A DNA stretch of 64,000 bases from Dialister sp900541485 (GTDB taxonomy: Bacteria; Bacillota; Negativicutes; Veillonellales; Dialisteraceae), in assembly GCA_965119665.1 (NCBI GenBank), contig OZ221974.1, forward strand, positions 1,426,001 through 1,490,000, read 5' to 3'. The position numbers and the translations under genes were made by a program. Every line of letters begins with the position of its first letter. Within the stretch, counting starts at the first letter, position 1. This document shows positions 16,943 through 26,443 of the stretch, in pieces. The notes beneath the pieces were generated by a model that made no database searches, had not been told where the DNA came from, and saw only the letters and a program-made list of their open reading frames with translations.

Positions 16943-17658
16943 AAGAAAGATTACAGAAAATATTAAGCAGAGCAGGTGTCTGCTCCCGCAGAAAAGCGGA
17001 AGAGCTGATTAAGGCAGGAAAAGTCCGCGTGAACGGACGGACAGTTACGGAATTGGGGAGTGAAGCAGATCCGAGAAAAGATAAAATCGAAGCACTCGGT
17101 AAGGTGGTCAAACCCGAGCCGCTCCGCTATTTCCTTTTTAATAAACCTGACAATGTCATCACTTCGGCTTCCGATCCGGCGGGCCGCCGCACGGTGATGG
17201 ACTATTTCAGACGTATCAGGGAAAGAATTTTTCCCGTCGGCCGTTTGGACTACCATTCGGAAGGGTTGCTCCTTATGACCAATGACGGAAATTTGGATTA
17301 TATTCTTACTCATCCGAGTCATGAGGTCTTAAAGGAATATGAGGTGGTTGTCCGCGGAAAATATTCGGAAAAGTTAGCTGCCCGAATGGAAAAAGGCGTG
17401 AAAATTGACAGTGGAATAACTGCTCCTTGTGAAATTGAAGTGCTTGCTTATGATAAGGAGAAAAATAAGACCTATGTCAGGATGGTTCTCCATGAAGGGA
17501 AAAACAGGGAAATCCGCAAGATGATGGAAGCCTATCATTATCCCGTCTTTGGTCTTAAACGCATCAAATACAGCTTTCTTTCTTTAGATGTAACTCGGGG
17601 AAGTTACCGAAGGCTCACAACGGCAGAGGTCAAAAAATTATATGAACTCCACAAATAA
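16939..17658 (+). CDS. rluB: RsuA/RluB-family rRNA pseudouridine synthase
   Basis: This 239-residue enzyme modifies a uridine in 23S rRNA. It has an S4 RNA-binding domain at the start (RLQKILSRAGVCSRRKAEELI) and the catalytic motif PVGRLDYHSEGLLLMTNDG with the active-site aspartate. The GRLDYHSEGLLL form is typical of the RsuA/RluB/RluE/RluF group. Translation starts at TTG 16939, overlapping the scpB stop, with AAGGAG 6-7 bases upstream. Its last codons overlap the next gene. The RluB assignment is by neighbourhood and similarity. Confidence 0.9.
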   Translation: MKERLQKILSRAGVCSRRKAEELIKAGKVRVNGRTVTELGSEADPRKDKIEALGKVVKPEPLRYFLFNKPDNVITSASDPAGRRTVMDYFRRIRERIFPVGRLDYHSEGLLLMTNDGNLDYILTHPSHEVLKEYEVVVRGKYSEKLAARMEKGVKIDSGITAPCEIEVLAYDKEKNKTYVRMVLHEGKNREIRKMMEAYHYPVFGLKRIKYSFLSLDVTRGSYRRLTTAEVKKLYELHK

Positions 17659-18901
17659 GAAAATCGCTGTCATCGGCGGTGGCGTAGCAGGACTTTTGGC
17701 GGCAGTGACAGCGGCAGATGCCGGGGCGGAAGTGTTTCTGTTTGAAAAAATGAACAGGGTCGGGTTGAAGATGGGAATCACCGGCAAAGGGCGGTGTAAT
17801 ATTACCAATTCGGCACCGATTACGGATTTTATTTCTAAAACGCCGGGGAATGGTAAATTTCTTTTCAGTGCGTACCATAAATTTTCCAATACAGACTTAC
17901 TGGACCTCTTTCATACGTGGGGGCTGGAGACAAAGGTAGAACGGGGCGGCCGTGTATTTCCTGCAAGCGACAGTGCTCAAGAGGTACGGCGGTTATTTAT
18001 GCAACTTCTTGAAGAAAAGCATGTAAAGCTCCACCTGTCCGAACCGGTTTTGCATATATTGACAGAAAATAAAAAAGTCATTGCCGTGCAAACGGAAAAA
18101 GGTAGATATTCTGTTGATACGGTGATTCTTTGCACAGGCGGTAAATCCTATCCGCGGACAGGTTCTACGGGAGACGGATACGCTATGGCAGCGGAATTGG
18201 GACATACGATTGTTCCTGTGAGACCGGCTCTTGTTCCCTTGGTATGTAAGGAATCCTATTGCAAGGAGCTGCAAGGATTGTCCCTTAAAAACGTGACGCT
18301 TTCTCTTTCGGCAGGGGGACGGAGAAAAACGGAGGCTTTCGGAGAAATGCTTTTTACACATTTCGGAGTTTCCGGCCCGATAGTTCTTACCCAAAGCGAT
18401 GCGGTTTCATTGTGGCTTTCCCGGGGCTACCAGGTTACCGGCGGGATTGATTTAAAGCCCGCATTGACAGAAGAGGTGTTGGACAAACGACTGCTCCGGG
18501 ATTTCAAGGAATATCATTTAAAACAGATGGCCAATGCCATGCAGGGACTTCTTCCCCAAAGAATGATTCATGTCGTATTGGCGGTGGCGGAAATTCCCGA
18601 TAATTTACCGGTAGCAGAACTTACAAAAGCACAGAGGGCAAAGCTTAGACAGGTAATTAAAAATCTGCCGCTGACAATTTCTGCGACCCGTCCCATAGAG
18701 GAAGCTATTGTGACGGCCGGGGGGATTGCTACTAAAGAAATTGATTCCTCTACCATGGAATCGAAATTAATAAAAAATTTATATCTTGCCGGTGAAGTGA
18801 TAGATATCCATGCGTTTACCGGCGGCTATAATATCCAGGCGGCGTTCTCTACCGGAAGATTGGCTGCCGTTTCTGCCGTAGGAGATGATACAGATGCGTA
18901 A
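17642..18901 (+). CDS. FAD-binding flavoprotein of the HI0933/BaiN family
   Basis: A 419-residue cytoplasmic flavoprotein. The N-terminal dinucleotide fold has the fingerprint IAVIGGGVAGLLAA, followed by GITGKGRCNITN, a block specific to this family. A C-terminal FAD motif AGEVIDIHAFTGGYNIQAAFSTG closes the fold. Members are called aminoacetone oxidase-like or BaiN, but their real substrate is usually unknown. The ATG lies inside the end of rluB and the stop overlaps cmk, so it is embedded in the operon. Confidence 0.88.
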   Translation: MNSTNKKIAVIGGGVAGLLAAVTAADAGAEVFLFEKMNRVGLKMGITGKGRCNITNSAPITDFISKTPGNGKFLFSAYHKFSNTDLLDLFHTWGLETKVERGGRVFPASDSAQEVRRLFMQLLEEKHVKLHLSEPVLHILTENKKVIAVQTEKGRYSVDTVILCTGGKSYPRTGSTGDGYAMAAELGHTIVPVRPALVPLVCKESYCKELQGLSLKNVTLSLSAGGRRKTEAFGEMLFTHFGVSGPIVLTQSDAVSLWLSRGYQVTGGIDLKPALTEEVLDKRLLRDFKEYHLKQMANAMQGLLPQRMIHVVLAVAEIPDNLPVAELTKAQRAKLRQVIKNLPLTISATRPIEEAIVTAGGIATKEIDSSTMESKLIKNLYLAGEVIDIHAFTGGYNIQAAFSTGRLAAVSAVGDDTDA

Positions 18902-19559
18902 GATATCAATTGCTGTTGACGGCCCTGCCGGTGCGGGGAAAAGCAGTGTTTCTAAAATCGTGGCCCGTCGTTTGGGTTATGCTTATCTGGATACGGGAGC
19001 CATGTACAGAGCTGTCACGTATGAGGTGATGAAACAGGGGGTTACAGAAACACAAGATATTATAAAGTTAGTGGAAAATCTCCATATGACCGTGAGTCCC
19101 TCGGAGGAGGGGATACGGATTTTCGTGAATGGAGAAGATGTGACTCCCTTTATCAGAGAACCGGAGGTTTCTGCCAAAGTATCTGCAGTGGCTGCAATCG
19201 GTAAGGTGAGAGAAACCATGGTGGTGATACAGAGAAAACAGGCAGCTTTGGGCGGCATTGTTCTTGACGGGAGAGACATAGGAACGACTGTACTTCCTGA
19301 TGCGGACGTAAAAATATTTCTAACTGCATCCGTCCAAACAAGAGCACTTCGCCGCTATAAGGAGATTCATGAACTACATCCTGAAATTACCCTGGCAGAA
19401 ATTGAAAAAGATATAGAAAACAGGGATTGGCAGGACAGTCACAGAGAATTATCACCTCTCCGAAAGGCAGCAGATGCAATTCTTCTTGATAACAGCAAAA
19501 TGTCGTTGGATGAAACGGCAGAGGCAATAATTCGGATTTGTCATGAAAAATGGAAATAA
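18894..19559 (+). CDS. cmk: Cytidylate kinase
   Basis: Cytidylate kinase phosphorylates CMP and dCMP to the diphosphates. This 221-residue form has the P-loop GPAGAGKSS, the CMP-binding DTGAMYRA block and DGRDIGTTVLPDADVKIFLTA (read in parts). I choose ATG 18894 because AGGAG at 18880-18884 is 9 bases away; ATG 18885 touches that site. The start overlaps the stop of the flavoprotein gene. The order cmk-plsC-ispH/rpsA is conserved in many Firmicutes. Confidence 0.95.
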   Translation: MRKISIAVDGPAGAGKSSVSKIVARRLGYAYLDTGAMYRAVTYEVMKQGVTETQDIIKLVENLHMTVSPSEEGIRIFVNGEDVTPFIREPEVSAKVSAVAAIGKVRETMVVIQRKQAALGGIVLDGRDIGTTVLPDADVKIFLTASVQTRALRRYKEIHELHPEITLAEIEKDIENRDWQDSHRELSPLRKAADAILLDNSKMSLDETAEAIIRICHEKWK

Positions 19560-19582
19560 AATATATAATGGTGGGGATATAG

Positions 19583-20206
19583 ATGATCAGGCAAATTTTT
19601 TATACCATTGTAAGATTTGTGCTTAACGCTTTGTTTTTTGGAGCTTACCGTCTTCATGTAGAGGGGCAGGAACATATTCCCTCTGCAGGGAGGGTAATTA
19701 TAGCACCGAATCATAAAAGTTATTTCGATCCGCCTCTGGTCGGGGTGGCTATTACAAACCGTGTTGTCCATTACATGGCGAAAGAAGAACTGTTTAAAAA
19801 TCCGTTATTCGGTTGGATTTTAAAACAATTCGGTACATTTCCCGTCAAAAGGGGATCTGTCGACAGAACGGCAATTCGCCGGGCGGTTAAAGAACTGAAG
19901 GAAGGAAATGCTTTGGGCATATTTCCTGAAGGGACACGAATCAAAAAAAACGGGCTGGGACGTTTTCATTCGGGCATGGCATCGCTGGCCCTGATGACAG
20001 GGACGCCGGTGATTCCCGTGGCAGTTGTGGGATCTGCGGATATGCCTCGTAAAAAAGGGCCTTTGGCTGTTTTAATAGGTTCGCCGATAAATGTAGAAAA
20101 GCAAAAGGCGGACAACGAAGCTGTTGAAATATTGAATGATATTGTAAAAAAAGAAATCCAAAAGCTTACAGATACATATCAGGCAAAAATGAAAATGCAC
20201 GGGTAA
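19583..20206 (+). CDS. plsC: 1-acyl-sn-glycerol-3-phosphate acyltransferase
   Basis: This 207-residue membrane-associated enzyme adds the second acyl chain in phosphatidic acid synthesis. The HX4D motif is NHKSYFD and the substrate-binding block is FPEGTRIKKNG. An N-terminal hydrophobic segment anchors it. It follows cmk after 23 bases. Together with plsY and gpsA farther downstream, the window holds three of the core phospholipid genes. Confidence 0.94.
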   Translation: MIRQIFYTIVRFVLNALFFGAYRLHVEGQEHIPSAGRVIIAPNHKSYFDPPLVGVAITNRVVHYMAKEELFKNPLFGWILKQFGTFPVKRGSVDRTAIRRAVKELKEGNALGIFPEGTRIKKNGLGRFHSGMASLALMTGTPVIPVAVVGSADMPRKKGPLAVLIGSPINVEKQKADNEAVEILNDIVKKEIQKLTDTYQAKMKMHG

Positions 20207-20272
20207 TGATTTTTTTTATAACAAGCTTGTTCTATCATTTATATAAAATAAAAAAGACGGAAAAAATGACAG

Positions 20273-22195
20273 ATGAAAATATATAAATCTAAAGTGATGG
20301 GTTTTTGTTATGGAGTCCGGGAAGCAATGAAAATTGCGGAAAAAGCAGCTGTTTCTGGCAAGAAAACAGTTACACTCGGACCTATTATCCATAACCCCCA
20401 AGTGGTAAAAAAATTAGCAGACCGCGGAGTGGCTGCCGTAAAAAGTGTGGATGAAATAACAAATGAAGCAGTCATTATCCGCTCGCACGGGATAGGTCCT
20501 TCATGTTATAATGACCTTAAGTGCAAAAATTCGGTTTTACTTGATGCCACCTGTCCGTTTGTGAAACGAAATCAAAAAATCGTTAAAGATTTGGCGGCAG
20601 AAGGTAAAACAATTGTACTTATCGGTGAAAAAAAGCACCCTGAAATGCTGAGTGTAGCTGAATGGGCAGGAGAGCATCCGGTCATTGTGGAGACAATGAA
20701 AGATGTAGATTTACTTTCGCCCATGAAAGAAGCCCATATCGTTATACAAACCACATTTTTTTTAGCACTGGCAGAACGACTGATAGAAGCGATTTCCCAT
20801 AAGGCGGAATCTCTGATCGTTCATAAAACCATTTGCAATGCCACTGCCGAAAGACAGCAGGCAGCCGCTGAGTTGGCAAAAAATGTAGATGTGATGATTG
20901 TTATAGGCGGCCGCAACAGCGCCAATACCGGCAGACTTGTGGAAGTCTGTCAGGCGGAAGGAGCCGTTACCCATCACATCGAAACGGCTGAGGAACTGGA
21001 CTTGAAATGGTTCCACAGTCATGACAAGGTTGGCATCACCGCCGGTGCATCCACACCGGACTGGATCATAGAGGAGGTAGTTTTTATTATGGAAGACATG
21101 AATGAAATGCTGGAACAGGAGGAAATGAATCTGGACGTGCACAAAGGCAGCGTTGTAGACGGTACCGTTGTGGACTTAAGTGACGACAAAGCCTGGATAT
21201 CTTTTGGATATAAGACTGAAGCCGTACTTCCGATTCATGAATACTCTTATCCGGAACCCGCATCCCTTAAAGATGTATTGCAGGTAGGCGATACACTTCG
21301 GGTACAGGTAGTCAGCGGTATCAAGGAGGACAGCACGATTTTCGTTTCCAAGATTAAGGTGGACCGTCTGGCAGACTGGGACGTTGCCCAGGAAGCCTTT
21401 GACAAAGACGAGACTGTGGAATGCGAAGGTGTTGAGGCAATTAAAGTCGGCCTGCTTGTACAGTTGAAATCTCTGCGTGGGTTTATCCCGCTTTCACAGG
21501 GGGATCTCCGTTTCGTTCACTCCCTTCAGAATTTAGTAGGACAAAAGTTTGAAGCAAAAATTCTTGAAGTGGACCGCACGAAGAATCGTTTGGTTCTTTC
21601 CCGTAAAGCCGTGTTGGAAGAACAGCGCACCGACGAATTGGATGCTATTGAAGCTGCTTACGAAAAGGGCGAAATCCTTAAAGGAACTGTCAAGAAAATT
21701 ATGCCTTACGGTGCCTTTGTTGCACTTCAAGGTGTAGAAGGACTGCTTCATATTTCAGATATTTCCTGGAAGAAAATTGCAAAGGTGGAAGATGTACTCC
21801 AGCCTGATCAGGAAATCGATGTAAAAATCAAATCTTTTGACAGAGAAAAACAGAGAATTTCTTTCAGCCACAAGGACTGCATGCCGAATCCGTGGGAAAG
21901 TGCCGTTAATAATCACGAGGTTGATGATGTAGTAGAAGTTAAGGTTGTTAAGGTTCTTGAATTTGGTGTTATTGTTGAAATGGAAGACGGTTTAACAGGC
22001 CTTCTCCACATCAATGAAATGACCCAGGATCACAATAAAAAGCCCGGGGATCTCTGCCATCTGGGAGATGTTCTCCAGGTACGCATCATCGGAATTGATG
22101 AAGCACGGAAGAGAATCAGTTTCTCACTTGTCGAAGGTCCTGCACACGAACCGGAAGAAGCGGAAGCTGAAACTGAACCGGCAGAAGAAGAATAA
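20273..22195 (+). CDS. ispH-rpsA: IspH (HMBPP reductase) fused to ribosomal protein S1 domains
   Basis: This 640-residue protein is two proteins in one. Residues about 1-285 are IspH, the last enzyme of the MEP isoprenoid pathway, with the three iron-sulfur cysteines C12 (GFCYG), C94 (DATCPF) and C188 (KTICNAT). Residues about 290-620 hold four S1 RNA-binding repeats, the clearest being LKGTVKKIMPYGAFVAL. An acidic tail follows (EEAEAETEPAEEE). The fusion is known from clostridia and Negativicutes, and I see no frameshift at the joint. The S1 part is shorter than the six-domain S1 of E. coli. The site before the ATG is weak. A strong terminator ends the run. Confidence 0.95.
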   Translation: MKIYKSKVMGFCYGVREAMKIAEKAAVSGKKTVTLGPIIHNPQVVKKLADRGVAAVKSVDEITNEAVIIRSHGIGPSCYNDLKCKNSVLLDATCPFVKRNQKIVKDLAAEGKTIVLIGEKKHPEMLSVAEWAGEHPVIVETMKDVDLLSPMKEAHIVIQTTFFLALAERLIEAISHKAESLIVHKTICNATAERQQAAAELAKNVDVMIVIGGRNSANTGRLVEVCQAEGAVTHHIETAEELDLKWFHSHDKVGITAGASTPDWIIEEVVFIMEDMNEMLEQEEMNLDVHKGSVVDGTVVDLSDDKAWISFGYKTEAVLPIHEYSYPEPASLKDVLQVGDTLRVQVVSGIKEDSTIFVSKIKVDRLADWDVAQEAFDKDETVECEGVEAIKVGLLVQLKSLRGFIPLSQGDLRFVHSLQNLVGQKFEAKILEVDRTKNRLVLSRKAVLEEQRTDELDAIEAAYEKGEILKGTVKKIMPYGAFVALQGVEGLLHISDISWKKIAKVEDVLQPDQEIDVKIKSFDREKQRISFSHKDCMPNPWESAVNNHEVDDVVEVKVVKVLEFGVIVEMEDGLTGLLHINEMTQDHNKKPGDLCHLGDVLQVRIIGIDEARKRISFSLVEGPAHEPEEAEAETEPAEEE

Positions 22196-22222
22196 CAGAC
22201 AGACCAGATTCATCTGTATAAA

Positions 22223-22259
22223 AAAACTCCGGATAATCATGTTGTCCGGAGTTTTATCT
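22223..22259 (+). terminator. Terminator after ispH-rpsA
   Basis: AAAACTCCGGA (22223-22233) pairs perfectly with TCCGGAGTTTT (22245-22255). Confidence 0.85.
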
Positions 22260-22281
22260 TGTCCGGAAAGGCGGTTCTGAC

Positions 22282-22310
22282 TTGACAGTAAGGGTATATC
22301 AGCATACAAT
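22282..22310 (+). promoter_or_regulatory. Promoter of der-plsY-gpsA
   Basis: TTGACA (22282-22287), 17 bp, TACAAT (22305-22310): one of the best promoter matches in the window, directly after a terminator and about 65 bases before the der ATG. Confidence 0.8.
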
Positions 22311-22373
22311 TTTTAGAATAGTATTAAATGGGTAAATATGCCCGTCTGAGGATTAATAATTAAAGGAGGAGAA

Positions 22374-23702
22374 ATGAACAAGCCTCTTGTTGCTATAGTA
22401 GGAAGACCGAATGTGGGGAAATCCACTATTATTAACGGTCTGGCGCAAAAACGTGTTTCTATTGTTGAGGATATTCCCGGTGTGACCAGAGACAGGATTT
22501 ATTGTGATGTACGATGGCTCAATAGAGAATTTACACTGATTGATACAGGCGGTATTGAATTCAGGGACAGCAAAGATCATATTTCCAACGGTATCAGACA
22601 GCAAGCGGAATTAGCCATGGAAGAAGCGGATGTCATTCTTTTTGTGGTTGATGCCCGTGCCGGAGCGGCAGCTGATGATGAAATAATTGCAGGCATGTTG
22701 AGAAAAACAGGGAAACCTGTCGTTCTTTGTGTTAATAAAGTGGATAGTACAAACCAGGAAATGGATGTCTATGAATTTTATTCTTTGGGACTTGGTGATC
22801 CCGTTCCCGTTTCTGCAGTTAACCGCTTAGGGTTTGGCGATTTGCTGGACAAGATTTCCGAAGGGTTTCCTGAGATAGAAGTTGATGATTCCCCTGATAT
22901 TATCCGGACCGCTATTGTAGGAAGACCGAATGTGGGAAAATCAACATTGATTAATTCATTATTGGGATATGAAAGATCTCTCGTTGCGGATGAAATGGGG
23001 ACGACCCGTGATGCCGTAGATTCGGTTTGGAAATATAAGGGCAAAACCTTTATACTCGTAGATACAGCAGGAATGAGGCGAAAGAGCAAAATTGATGAGC
23101 CTTTGGAAAAATACAGTGTAATCCGCTCCATCCGGGCTATTGATAATTGCGATGTTGCTATTTTTGTTTTGGATGCCAATGATTTACTGACAGAACAGGA
23201 CAAAAAAATCATCGGATATATCCATGAAGCCGGTAAAGGTCTCATTTTGATGGTAAACAAATGGGATATGATAGAAAAAGAAACAAATACAATCCTTTCC
23301 TTTGAAAAAGAAATACGAAACGGTCTTCCATTTGCACCTTATGCGCCTATGCTATTCGGTTCTGCAATGACAAAGCAAAGAATCCAAAAACTGGGAGATA
23401 TGATTTATAACGTAGCCGAACAGCAATCCATGCGTGTATCCACGTCGGTATTGAATGATCTTTTGGAAGATGCAAAAATCATGAATCCGCCGCCTGCTCA
23501 TGCAGGCAGAGTTGCGAAAATTTACTATATAACACAGGTGGGAATCCGGCCCCCTACATTTGTCATGTTTGTTAATGATGCCAATTTGATTCATTTTTCG
23601 TATATACGTTTTATCGAGAACCGCTTAAGGGAAGCTTTTTCTTTTGAAGGAACGCCCATCCGTATTGTTGTGAGAAGTAAAAAAGACGGTGATGAATTGT
23701 GA
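22374..23702 (+). CDS. der: Ribosome biogenesis GTPase Der (EngA)
   Basis: This 442-residue protein has two tandem GTPase domains and a KH-like C-terminal domain, acting in 50S subunit maturation. Both domains have the P-loop GRPNVGKST (near residues 10 and 180) and DTGG or DTAG switch-II motifs, with NKVD and NKWD as base-specificity motifs. A GGAGGAG site sits right before the ATG. The stop overlaps the GTG start of plsY. Confidence 0.97.
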   Translation: MNKPLVAIVGRPNVGKSTIINGLAQKRVSIVEDIPGVTRDRIYCDVRWLNREFTLIDTGGIEFRDSKDHISNGIRQQAELAMEEADVILFVVDARAGAAADDEIIAGMLRKTGKPVVLCVNKVDSTNQEMDVYEFYSLGLGDPVPVSAVNRLGFGDLLDKISEGFPEIEVDDSPDIIRTAIVGRPNVGKSTLINSLLGYERSLVADEMGTTRDAVDSVWKYKGKTFILVDTAGMRRKSKIDEPLEKYSVIRSIRAIDNCDVAIFVLDANDLLTEQDKKIIGYIHEAGKGLILMVNKWDMIEKETNTILSFEKEIRNGLPFAPYAPMLFGSAMTKQRIQKLGDMIYNVAEQQSMRVSTSVLNDLLEDAKIMNPPPAHAGRVAKIYYITQVGIRPPTFVMFVNDANLIHFSYIRFIENRLREAFSFEGTPIRIVVRSKKDGDEL

Positions 23703-24289
23703 CAGGTGATATATTTATCGTTATTCTCGCCTATCTTATCGGAGCGGTTCCTACAGGCTATTTGATTGGAAAAATCGGCTATGGTGTAGATTTAAAAAAG
23801 ACAGGAAGCGGAAATATCGGAGCAACCAATGCGTACCGTACATTAGGTGCCAAAGCGGGACTTCTGGTATTTTTGGCAGATTTTCTTAAGGGCATGATTG
23901 CCGTTTATTTGGGAATGCCCGAGCCCATGCTGGTTCTCGCCTGTGCTTTGTTTGCTATTATAGGAAATGACTGGTCTGTATTTTTGAAATTTAAAAGCGG
24001 GAAAGGTGTTGCCTGCGGTGTAGGCGCATTCACTTTTATTTGCCCTCCTGCCACTTTGGCTGCTTTTATCATTTGGCTTGTTGTTTTCCGGTATAAAAAA
24101 ATTGTGTCACTCGCTTCCATTATTTCTGCACCGGTGGTGCCGTTGGTGATTATACTTATGCGGCAGCCGGCAGAATATCAGGTGTTCAGCGCACTGGCAG
24201 CATTGATTGTTATAGCTAAGCATAAAGAAAATATCGGAAGGCTTCTCAGGGGAGAAGAAAAACCGATTACCCGTGGAAGGAAGGGATAA
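23699..24289 (+). CDS. plsY: Glycerol-3-phosphate acyltransferase PlsY
   Basis: A 196-residue polytopic membrane enzyme that acylates glycerol-3-phosphate from acyl-phosphate, the first step of phospholipid synthesis. The family motifs are GSGNIGATNAYR and KFKSGKGVACGVG. Translation starts at GTG 23699, overlapping the der stop by GTGA. gpsA, which makes its substrate, starts one base after its stop. Confidence 0.95.
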   Translation: MTGDIFIVILAYLIGAVPTGYLIGKIGYGVDLKKTGSGNIGATNAYRTLGAKAGLLVFLADFLKGMIAVYLGMPEPMLVLACALFAIIGNDWSVFLKFKSGKGVACGVGAFTFICPPATLAAFIIWLVVFRYKKIVSLASIISAPVVPLVIILMRQPAEYQVFSALAALIVIAKHKENIGRLLRGEEKPITRGRKG

Positions 24290-24290
24290 A

Positions 24291-25319
24291 ATGAAGGTAA
24301 CCATGATTGGTGCCGGAGGCTGGGGGACGGCAATGGTTGTCTGTCTTGCAGGCAGGCATGATGATCTTGTTTTATATTGCAGAAAAGAAGAAACGGCAGA
24401 GCAATTAAGAAAGTCCGGAGAGAATAAAGAATATCTTCCGGGAGTACGGATTCCCCGCTCTGTGAAAATTACAAGTTGTCTGGAAACAGCTGCAGATGGG
24501 GCAGACATAGTTATTCTTGCCACACCGTCAAAAGCAGTGAAGGAAACAACGGAAAAACTTTTACCGTATTTAAAAAAAGAGGCGGTAGTCGTTTGTGCCG
24601 CTAAAGGACTTGCCGATAAAGAAGGACATCGTCTTTCTGAGGTGATTAAAGATATTTTGCACGATGTAACGGACCGTATCGTTGTACTTTCCGGGCCGAA
24701 TCATGCAGAAGAGGTAGGAAAGGGACTTCCTGCCGCAACAGTGGCCGCATCAGAAGTACCGGAAGCGGTAGAAATTGTGCAGAATCTATTTATGAGTCCT
24801 GTTTTTCGTGTATACCGGAGTCATGATATCCGCGGGGTCGAATACGGAGGGGCGTTAAAAAATATTATTGCTCTTGCCTGCGGAGTGTTAGACGGTCTGG
24901 GACTGGGAGATAATTCAAAAGCGGCACTTATAACAAGAGGGCTTGTGGAAATGACCCGGTTCGGTGTTTATTTCGGCGCCAGAAAAGAAACGTTTTCCGG
25001 CTTATCCGGAATGGGCGATCTCGTTGCTACCTGTAGCAGTACACACAGCAGAAATCATGCGGCCGGCATTTTACTCGGCAAAGGTAAAACGGCACAGGAA
25101 ATTACGGAAGGTACACATATGGTGGTGGAAGGAATGCGTACCGCTGTTCTTGTGAATGAAATTGCTCATAGGGAACATATTGAAATGCCGGTTACGGAAG
25201 AGGTATGCAAGTTATTAGAAGGCGAGCATACAGTTGCAGAATCTCTGGACAATTTAATGAATCGTGCTAAAAAAGCGGAAATCGAAACGTATCTTGAACC
25301 GGGAGAATCAGAGCTGTAA
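24291..25319 (+). CDS. gpsA: NAD(P)-dependent glycerol-3-phosphate dehydrogenase
   Basis: This 342-residue enzyme reduces dihydroxyacetone phosphate to sn-glycerol-3-phosphate. It has the NAD fold fingerprint MIGAGGWGTAM, the catalytic region with VEYGGALKNIIALACG, and the C-terminal GLSGMGDLVATCSS block. The start is ATG 24291 with a GGAAGG site; the upstream in-frame GTG at 24273 lies in plsY. With plsY it forms a supply-and-use pair for phospholipids. Confidence 0.96.
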   Translation: MKVTMIGAGGWGTAMVVCLAGRHDDLVLYCRKEETAEQLRKSGENKEYLPGVRIPRSVKITSCLETAADGADIVILATPSKAVKETTEKLLPYLKKEAVVVCAAKGLADKEGHRLSEVIKDILHDVTDRIVVLSGPNHAEEVGKGLPAATVAASEVPEAVEIVQNLFMSPVFRVYRSHDIRGVEYGGALKNIIALACGVLDGLGLGDNSKAALITRGLVEMTRFGVYFGARKETFSGLSGMGDLVATCSSTHSRNHAAGILLGKGKTAQEITEGTHMVVEGMRTAVLVNEIAHREHIEMPVTEEVCKLLEGEHTVAESLDNLMNRAKKAEIETYLEPGESEL

Positions 25320-25376
25320 TATATAAAATTTTATTTACTTTTCATCTATGTTATAATCTGAATTGGATATTTTGAT

Positions 25377-25937
25377 ATGAGAATCATTGCCGGAAATGCC
25401 AAAGGAACCATTCTTACAGCACCGGCCGGGCGAAATACAAGGCCGACTTTAGGGCGTATCAGGGAAAGTATTTTCAATGTACTTTCCAATGTGGGACTTT
25501 TAGATACGCAGGTTTTGGATATATTTGCAGGCACAGGTGCCATGGGAATTGAAGCATTAAGCAGGGGCGCAGAACAAGCTACCTTCCTTGATAGAGCAAC
25601 GACGGGAATCATTTATGAAAACCTGAAAAAATGCCATGTTTTAGAAAAAGGAAAAGTCATGAAGGGTGATATACAGGCTTCCTTACAGGCACTTACAGGG
25701 AATCACTATGATTATATCTTTATGGATCCGCCTTATAAAAAAGGGTATATTGATGAAGTCCTAAACACAGTATTTGCTTGCAGGCTTCCTGCGAACAATG
25801 CTATTATTATTGCAGAGCATTCTGTGGAAGAGCCGCCGGATATGATCCGGTGGAAAGAAAATTGCAGAGTTTGGAAAGAAAAAAAGGTAGGCGGTATAGT
25901 AGTAAGCTACCTGCTCTGTGAAAATTCTGGGGGTTAA
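25377..25937 (+). CDS. rsmD: 16S rRNA (guanine-966-N2)-methyltransferase RsmD
   Basis: A 186-residue SAM-dependent methyltransferase acting on 16S rRNA. SAM motif I is VLDIFAGTGAMGIEALSRGA (read in parts) and the catalytic motif IV is FMDPPYKKGY. The N-terminus MRIIAGNAKGTIL matches the family. A TATAAT at 25352-25357 lies only about 20 bases before the ATG, so a very short leader is possible, though no good minus-35 is seen. coaD follows after 5 bases, a very common pair. Confidence 0.94.
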   Translation: MRIIAGNAKGTILTAPAGRNTRPTLGRIRESIFNVLSNVGLLDTQVLDIFAGTGAMGIEALSRGAEQATFLDRATTGIIYENLKKCHVLEKGKVMKGDIQASLQALTGNHYDYIFMDPPYKKGYIDEVLNTVFACRLPANNAIIIAEHSVEEPPDMIRWKENCRVWKEKKVGGIVVSYLLCENSGG

Positions 25938-25942
25938 AATTG

Positions 25943-26434
25943 ATGAAAACAGCCATTTGCCCGGGAAGTTATGACCCGGTTACATATGGGCACCTGGATA
26001 TTATCAGAAGAAGTGCGGTTCTTGTTGACAAGCTGATTGTCACTGTCTTTGTCAATCCTAATAAAAAAGGATCTATGTTTACTATAGAAGAACGACTGGA
26101 CATGCTCCGGGAAACAACAAAAGATATTCCCAATATAGAAGTGGATACGTCTACAGGCTTATTGAATGTCTATGCTGCTAAAAAGGATTGTCATCTTTTA
26201 ATCCGGGGGCTCAGAGCGTTCAGTGACTTCGAGTACGAATTCCAAAGAGCACTCATGATTAAGAAAATCGACCCGACACTGGAAACAGCATTTTTTATGA
26301 CAGACGGAAGATATTCCTATTTATCCTCCACCGGTGTCAGGGAACTGGCATATTTTGATGGAGATGTATCGCATATGGTACCCCCTTATGTAGCAGATAT
26401 GATTAAAAAGAAAATGAGTTCTATAAAGAAATGA
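25943..26434 (+). CDS. coaD: Phosphopantetheine adenylyltransferase
   Basis: This 163-residue enzyme makes dephospho-CoA, the penultimate step of CoA synthesis. The nucleotidyltransferase motif GSYDPVTYGHLDII and the downstream RGLRAFSDFEYEFQ and SYLSSTGVREL blocks are diagnostic. The ATG at 25943 has GGGGG upstream; a TTG one codon before is less likely. It is cotranscribed with rsmD. Confidence 0.96.
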   Translation: MKTAICPGSYDPVTYGHLDIIRRSAVLVDKLIVTVFVNPNKKGSMFTIEERLDMLRETTKDIPNIEVDTSTGLLNVYAAKKDCHLLIRGLRAFSDFEYEFQRALMIKKIDPTLETAFFMTDGRYSYLSSTGVRELAYFDGDVSHMVPPYVADMIKKKMSSIKK

Positions 26435-26443
26435 GGCTGTGAA

